Shown here piece by piece: positions 59,843 through 64,000 of a stretch of 64,000 bases of DNA. The position numbers and the translations under genes were made by a program. How positions within the stretch are numbered: position 1 is the first letter of the stretch; the number at the start of each line of letters is the position of its first letter. The stretch comes from Lachnospiraceae bacterium (lineage in GTDB: Bacteria; Bacillota; Clostridia; Lachnospirales; Lachnospiraceae). The stretch is taken from the NCBI GenBank assembly GCA_009911505.1, contig QXXL01000008.1:55928-119927 (forward strand). The letters run 5' to 3'. A model generated the notes under the pieces. That model was not told the DNA's origin. It was given only the letters and a program-made list of their open reading frames with translations, and did not search any database.

Positions 59843-62800
59843 CTATAGTTTTATCTGTTTTTTTACACTATACTTCGTATAAATTCTCTTCCCGTCCACC
59901 GTACGGTATGCCCGGATCCTAAAATAATATTTTTTTCCGCTTTTTAACTTCTTAATCGTTTTCCGTATGGCGCCGCCTTTTGCCGTCGCCTTCACTGGCT
60001 TTTTAAACTTAGCGTTTGTGGCATACTCAACCACATATCCTTCTGCCCCGTCCACTTTTTTCCAAGAAACCACAACGCCCTTCTTACCCGATTTTTTCAC
60101 AGAACGCAGTGTAACTCCTGCGGATGTAAACTCTGCCTGCTCTTTTGCAGATAACGCCTCCTTTTCGGCCTCTTTTGCCTGCGCTAAGGCAGCTTCCGCT
60201 TTTTTACGCGCTTCTTCTCTCTCTTGCGCCAAAGCTTTCGCGTCTAAAAGCTCCTTTTCTGGACCTGCCGTATCTGGTATTAATGAAGCGGCCGCCTTTA
60301 AAACCGCATCCGCCGCCTCTTGTACCTCTTGTTCTGTAGCGCGTTCCTGCTGTAAAATACCAGCGGCAAGCGCAAGGGCCATTTTCAGCGCGTTAGCAGA
60401 ATCCTTCGTATAAGCTGCCATATCAAACCCGGCATATGCGTTATAGACCGCAGCCAGCATCTTCTTTTGCGCTTCCGGAGCAACAAGCGGCTCTGTACAA
60501 ATGGAGAACTCAAATGCGTCCTTATAATTTCCGGTATGGCTAACCTCCCGGGTTACAACCAATACGTCATACTCTGTATCCGGCTCTAAGCTATTTAACA
60601 AAATACGCCCTGCCCCAGATGCAATATCCTGTCTTTTTCCGCCGTTTAACAAAACATATGCCGGTTCCGTCACACCGTCGGCCTGCCAGACGATTTCTGC
60701 GCTATCCGCCGTAACTTCCACCGTATACGGATAGTACGCGCTTTCAACTTCCCCTGGCCCAAGCAGCGCCTTATAAACAGACAATTCGTCCACGCAGGCA
60801 TCCTTTACGCCGTACTGCATATTTCCATCTGCTCCCAGTACCAGGCCAAGCCCGTCTACATCTATACTGCCCTGCTGCCCGCTGATATCTGTACTGCCCG
60901 CTTTTTTCCCATCAATATAAAGCGTCATTTCACCATCCCTGTCAAACGTTGCCGCAATCATATGCCAGTTTCCGTCCAAAGCCTGCTCAAAACGGCCCGT
61001 ATCTGCCCGACTGCCTCCCTCTGCTGTAAAATTAAGGCACATGCCTCTGTTACCGCCTTCAAATGAGCCGACCGTAAATCCCGGATTTGCGCCAGTATCC
61101 CAGTTTTTGTTGGAAAAAATACTGTAGTCCCCGCTGCTTGCCGCACTGCCCTTGTACCAAAACAGTACGGAAAAATCATCCGTACCAAGCCGTAAGCTGT
61201 CAGCTTTCCCAAAGTCCACATACTGCCGCGCCTTTTGGGCAGCCCCAGCCACACTCTCGTCATTGGCCAGGCGAATAGCCTTTCCTTTTATCCCCTTTAC
61301 AAACTCCGGCTCCCCTGCTACTGTTCCGTTATGTCCGTTCCCGGATATATCATCCGCCGTACCGTCGTCAAAATTCACTTCCAGCATTTTGCTCTTTCGC
61401 CAGTCCCTCCCTTTTAGCAGGATTGTATGGCTGTATTCCGGCATAAATACATCGTTCTTGTAATCATACATGCTAAGCAGTACTTTATCCTCGTAAACTG
61501 TCACATGGTATCCCAGCTGCCCCCGCGAATCCCCGTAATCATTGGAATAAAAAGCTGGCACGTCCACCATCGCACCGTAATCCGTTTCAATCACGTCACA
61601 AGCCCCAAGCCCATTGTGGATATGCCCGGTAAACAGGATAACATTTGGATATTTACGCAAAACCTCCTTCATCTCATGATCCTGTACCCCAACATCCCAG
61701 TCATTACTGTTAAAATAGGTATCCCGCATAGCCTGATGCAAAAACAAAAATACAGGCTTATCCTCCGAGCCGTTTTCCGCTATCTTTGCATCCAGCCACT
61801 TGATCTGTTCCTCTGAAATATACGCGCGGTCTTTTAAATCCCATTCCGTATTCAGCACCAAAAAATGATAGCCGCCCAGCCACTTATCAAAATAAACTTT
61901 ACCATCCGTATCCCCCATATGCTCCTGATTATGCCGCATATAGCGTTCGTAAACCTCATCCCATCCGGATTTCCACCGCACATCGTGATTGCCAAGAGCC
62001 GTCATAAACGCTGGGATTTCACCGCCAAACCGCTCAATGACACTAAAATACCCGCTGTACTGGTTCTCATTCCCAGAATCAGAAAAATCGCCGCTGTTCA
62101 TTACCCCAAGCGTATCCGGGAACTTATCGTTGATATCTAAAAGCGCGTCAATAAAATTAGCGCTATTTGTTTCCGTATCGTTATCCTGGCGGATATGCAC
62201 ATCACTTAAAACTTCAAACTCCACGATACCCTTTTCCGGTTTTGAAAACTCGTAATACGCATCTGAAAGCCGCTTAAGAAGGGCTTGTACCTCTTCTATG
62301 CCCTCCGCCTGCCCGGCCTCCCTTTTAACTGCCGCAAGCACCGTTTCAAAAGCTTTCTTCTTATCCGCGGAAGCATCTGAATTTTTTAGGATATCCTCAT
62401 ACTCCTCAATCGTTTTAAGCAGGCGGTAAGGGGCGTCCATTTCCTGAATTTCTTCTTTTGTAAACGCCTTCTTATAGACCAAAAGCTCATCAATATAAGA
62501 ATCCTTTACGCCAAACCGCTTAAACCCATCCGCGCCCAGCACAAAATCTGTAACATCAATTGTCTTTCCCGCACGGCTTTTAATGTCTTTCTCCGACATT
62601 TTCTCCCCGTCCACATAAAGCGACATCACATCGTCCCGGTCAAAAACCGCCGCAATATGGTGCCATTCATTGTCCGTTGCCGCGCTAACCCGATCCGTAT
62701 CCAGCCTGCCCTCGCCTGCCGCTGTAAAATTTAACCCCATACCATTCCTGAAATCCGCAATGGCCAGCCCTTCATTCCCACCGCTATTCCAGTCCTTATT

Positions 62801-63175
62801 GCCGATTACCGCTACCTCCTCCGGGTCTGCGCCATCAGATTTGTACCAGAATAAAACACTAAAATCCCCCGTCCCAAACTTTAAATCATCCGGCTCGCCA
62901 AAGTTCACATACTGCCTTGCCTCCTTGTATTCCCCGGCAACACCATCCGGGTTAGTCAAATGGATTGCCTTGCCTAGCACGCCCTCAGTAAACTCCGGGG
63001 TTCCCACAACCGTCCCATGGTTCCCTTTGCCTGATGAATCGTCTGCATTTTCCTGGTCAAAAGTAGCTTTTAATACCAGGGTGTTATCCGCAGCCAAAAT
63101 CCGCGTACTGCCCATTCCCGCCAAGGTAATAAGCCCGGCAATGCATAGCCCTTGTCTGATAATAGATTTTCGCAT
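59843..63175 (-). CDS. Secreted LamG / metallophosphoesterase / LamG protein
   Basis: 1,110 residues with a signal peptide (1-28). A first LamG/concanavalin domain (about 30-235; GKGNHGTVVGTPEFTEG, FSVLFWYKSDG, DNEWHHIAAVFDRDDVMSLYVDGEK) is followed by a helical linker. A calcineurin-like phosphoesterase domain follows (about 325-600) with DVH, GDFSDSGN, GNHD, LHQ and GHIHN metal motifs. A second LamG domain (about 605-795) has near-repeat sequence. Then come a fibronectin-like part, a FIVAR-like helical region, a coiled coil (AREKAEAAL..., EKEALSAKEQAEF) and a C-terminal fibronectin module (VVVSWKKVDGAEGYVVEYA). It probably cuts a phosphate ester on a glycan or lipid outside the cell. Confidence 0.88.
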   Translation of the reverse strand: MRKSIIRQGLCIAGLITLAGMGSTRILAADNTLVLKATFDQENADDSSGKGNHGTVVGTPEFTEGVLGKAIHLTNPDGVAGEYKEARQYVNFGEPDDLKFGTGDFSVLFWYKSDGADPEEVAVIGNKDWNSGGNEGLAIADFRNGMGLNFTAAGEGRLDTDRVSAATDNEWHHIAAVFDRDDVMSLYVDGEKMSEKDIKSRAGKTIDVTDFVLGADGFKRFGVKDSYIDELLVYKKAFTKEEIQEMDAPYRLLKTIEEYEDILKNSDASADKKKAFETVLAAVKREAGQAEGIEEVQALLKRLSDAYYEFSKPEKGIVEFEVLSDVHIRQDNDTETNSANFIDALLDINDKFPDTLGVMNSGDFSDSGNENQYSGYFSVIERFGGEIPAFMTALGNHDVRWKSGWDEVYERYMRHNQEHMGDTDGKVYFDKWLGGYHFLVLNTEWDLKDRAYISEEQIKWLDAKIAENGSEDKPVFLFLHQAMRDTYFNSNDWDVGVQDHEMKEVLRKYPNVILFTGHIHNGLGACDVIETDYGAMVDVPAFYSNDYGDSRGQLGYHVTVYEDKVLLSMYDYKNDVFMPEYSHTILLKGRDWRKSKMLEVNFDDGTADDISGNGHNGTVAGEPEFVKGIKGKAIRLANDESVAGAAQKARQYVDFGKADSLRLGTDDFSVLFWYKGSAASSGDYSIFSNKNWDTGANPGFTVGSFEGGNRGMCLNFTAEGGSRADTGRFEQALDGNWHMIAATFDRDGEMTLYIDGKKAGSTDISGQQGSIDVDGLGLVLGADGNMQYGVKDACVDELSVYKALLGPGEVESAYYPYTVEVTADSAEIVWQADGVTEPAYVLLNGGKRQDIASGAGRILLNSLEPDTEYDVLVVTREVSHTGNYKDAFEFSICTEPLVAPEAQKKMLAAVYNAYAGFDMAAYTKDSANALKMALALAAGILQQERATEQEVQEAADAVLKAAASLIPDTAGPEKELLDAKALAQEREEARKKAEAALAQAKEAEKEALSAKEQAEFTSAGVTLRSVKKSGKKGVVVSWKKVDGAEGYVVEYATNAKFKKPVKATAKGGAIRKTIKKLKSGKKYYFRIRAYRTVDGKRIYTKYSVKKQIKL

Positions 63176-63595
63176 GATAAATAGCTCCTCCCTTATATTA
63201 TGTATTATGATAATACAATCTTATCATAAAAAAGAAATGGCGTATGTATTATTCTTAGCAGGGTATGTATCAGTTTAAACAAAGGAATCAACAAAGATTC
63301 TTTAACATGCATAAACTGCGCTTCCTCCGGCAAAAAGTAGCCTTCAAATACATTCCGGTACACCGCCGCATATATCCCCGCATAAAATCTAACAACAATG
63401 CAATTACACCAATAAAGATATCGAAAAAAGCATTAAATATCCAATCATTTTCATTACTTGCTGTCAAAATTTTATATTTTTCTTTCATTTTCACCACAAA
63501 TATATTTTATCAACCAAATTATATACTATATAATATATATATTATCATATATAATATAAAAAAATAAATCAGTATGATATAAGGAGGTAGTTTCG
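63176..63595. other. AT-rich region, possible small gene on the minus strand
   Basis: Very AT-rich, with TATA-rich promoter-like stretches around 63,520-63,560. An open frame on the minus strand (about 63,288-63,482) encodes a short protein with one membrane helix (FFDIFIGVIALLLDF) but a weak ribosome binding site. I would not call it a gene with confidence. Confidence 0.35.
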
Positions 63596-63862
63596 TTGGA
63601 TAAGAATTTTGAAAGATTTGTAAGATCTTCATGGAGCATCGGCTTAATAATAGGCGCTTTAGCCAGCCGCTTTATTATCAAAGAACAATTCATGGGAGTA
63701 TGGATAATAGGAATAATTTTCGCAATTGGCTGCTCAATGCTTTCAATGATCATTTATATGTATATTCATCAACATAATATAAATGTAAAAATTATCCGTG
63801 ACTCTATTATATTAGACTTTATAAGTTTATTGCTTATAGCAGTTTTATTTTATAATTCATAG
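63596..63862 (+). CDS. Small membrane protein
   Basis: 88 residues starting at TTG (63596) with AAGGAGG upstream. Three membrane helices (WSIGLIIGALASRFII, VWIIGIIFAIGCSMLSMIIYMYI, ILDFISLLLIAVLFY). No family recognised. It is followed within 25 bases by copy C of the dispersed repeat. Confidence 0.7.
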   Translation: MDKNFERFVRSSWSIGLIIGALASRFIIKEQFMGVWIIGIIFAIGCSMLSMIIYMYIHQHNINVKIIRDSIILDFISLLLIAVLFYNS

Positions 63863-63883
63863 AAAAGAAAAACCCCCTATAGA

Positions 63884-64000
63884 CCAGCCAAAACCGTAGT
63901 CAGTCAGAGGGCAGGGTGTGCGTCTGGGGCCTTGTGATGGGGGTTAGGGGCTCTTAAGCATCCCATCCGATCCACAGCAATGCCCTGCCACGGATGGCAG
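63884..64000 (+). repeat. Dispersed intergenic repeat, copy C
   Basis: CCAGCCAAAACCGTAGTCAG, TCAGAGGGCAGGGT, CCTTGTGATGGG, GGGGCTCTTAAGCATCCCAT. The last piece is the reverse complement of part of copy B (ATGGGATGCTTTAGAGCCCC, one difference). It continues past the window edge. Confidence 0.65.

Noticed and set aside
1..64000. rRNA and tRNA genes
   Set aside because: No rRNA-like or cloverleaf sequence was noticed on either strand by eye; a tRNA scan would be decisive.

Overview
The window looks like a chromosome segment of a spore-forming, gut-type Lachnospiraceae (Clostridia). The basis is the spoVA sporulation genes, the rplS-lepB-ylqF-rnhB-yraN housekeeping order, YesM/YesN signalling, a GH95 fucosidase, strong AGGAGG ribosome binding sites and sigma-A promoters, and many protein families typical of that group. 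No rRNA, tRNA or CRISPR array was recognised.

Layout. (1) 1-4,000: a secreted caspase-like (clan CD) protein and a lipoprotein, divergent from a PadR / small membrane protein / secreted DUF6147-like operon. (2) 4,060-34,400: a large integrative conjugative element (ICE) read almost entirely on the minus strand. Its left part carries a class B sortase and tyrosine integrase operon, regulators, a GNAT toxin-antitoxin pair, two paralogous XRE repressors sharing palindromic operators, a frameshifted gene, a signal peptidase, and a sigma factor plus zinc-finger operon behind a structured RNA leader and attenuator. Its centre carries surface proteins: a 1,533-residue thioester/Cna-B adhesin with a VPKTG anchor, a membrane-anchored protein and a lipoprotein. 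Its right part is the conjugation machine: VirD4, a RusA-like DUF6100 protein, a DUF5697-like protein, VirB4, a PrgI-like protein, an NlpC/P60-3D hydrolase, VirB6 and a VirB2-like pilin, then replication or regulatory hypotheticals. I recognise no relaxase. (3) 34,487-36,517: spoVAA-spoVAB-hypothetical-spoVAC. spoVAC is cut off at its 3' end exactly where the element begins, so the element has interrupted a sporulation gene; the missing 3' half is not in the window.

(4) 36,600-45,250: a split threonine/serine exporter, the GH95 fucosidase, tex (with a one-base frameshift near its end), and a type I toxin-antitoxin locus (26-residue membrane peptide plus a convergent antisense RNA) flanked by inverted copies of a dispersed repeat. 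(5) 45,250-48,500: an ABC transporter with its YtrA-type GntR regulator. (6) 48,650-54,950: pgeF, yraN, an orphan FlhB-C/FliK-like pair, rnhB, ylqF, lepB, rplS. (7) 55,000-59,780: a solute-binding lipoprotein, a YesN response regulator and a YesM kinase in one operon. (8) 59,840-64,000: a secreted LamG-phosphoesterase-LamG protein, a small membrane protein and a third copy of the dispersed repeat.

How the parts may work together: the ICE carries its own secretion and anchoring set (signal peptidase, sortase, giant adhesin), which suggests it equips its host for surface attachment or mating-pair contact. Regulation appears layered: a riboregulated sigma/zinc-finger operon and cross-acting XRE repressors. 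Indels at G/A runs (about 9,650 and about 42,350) could be true mutations or assembly errors.
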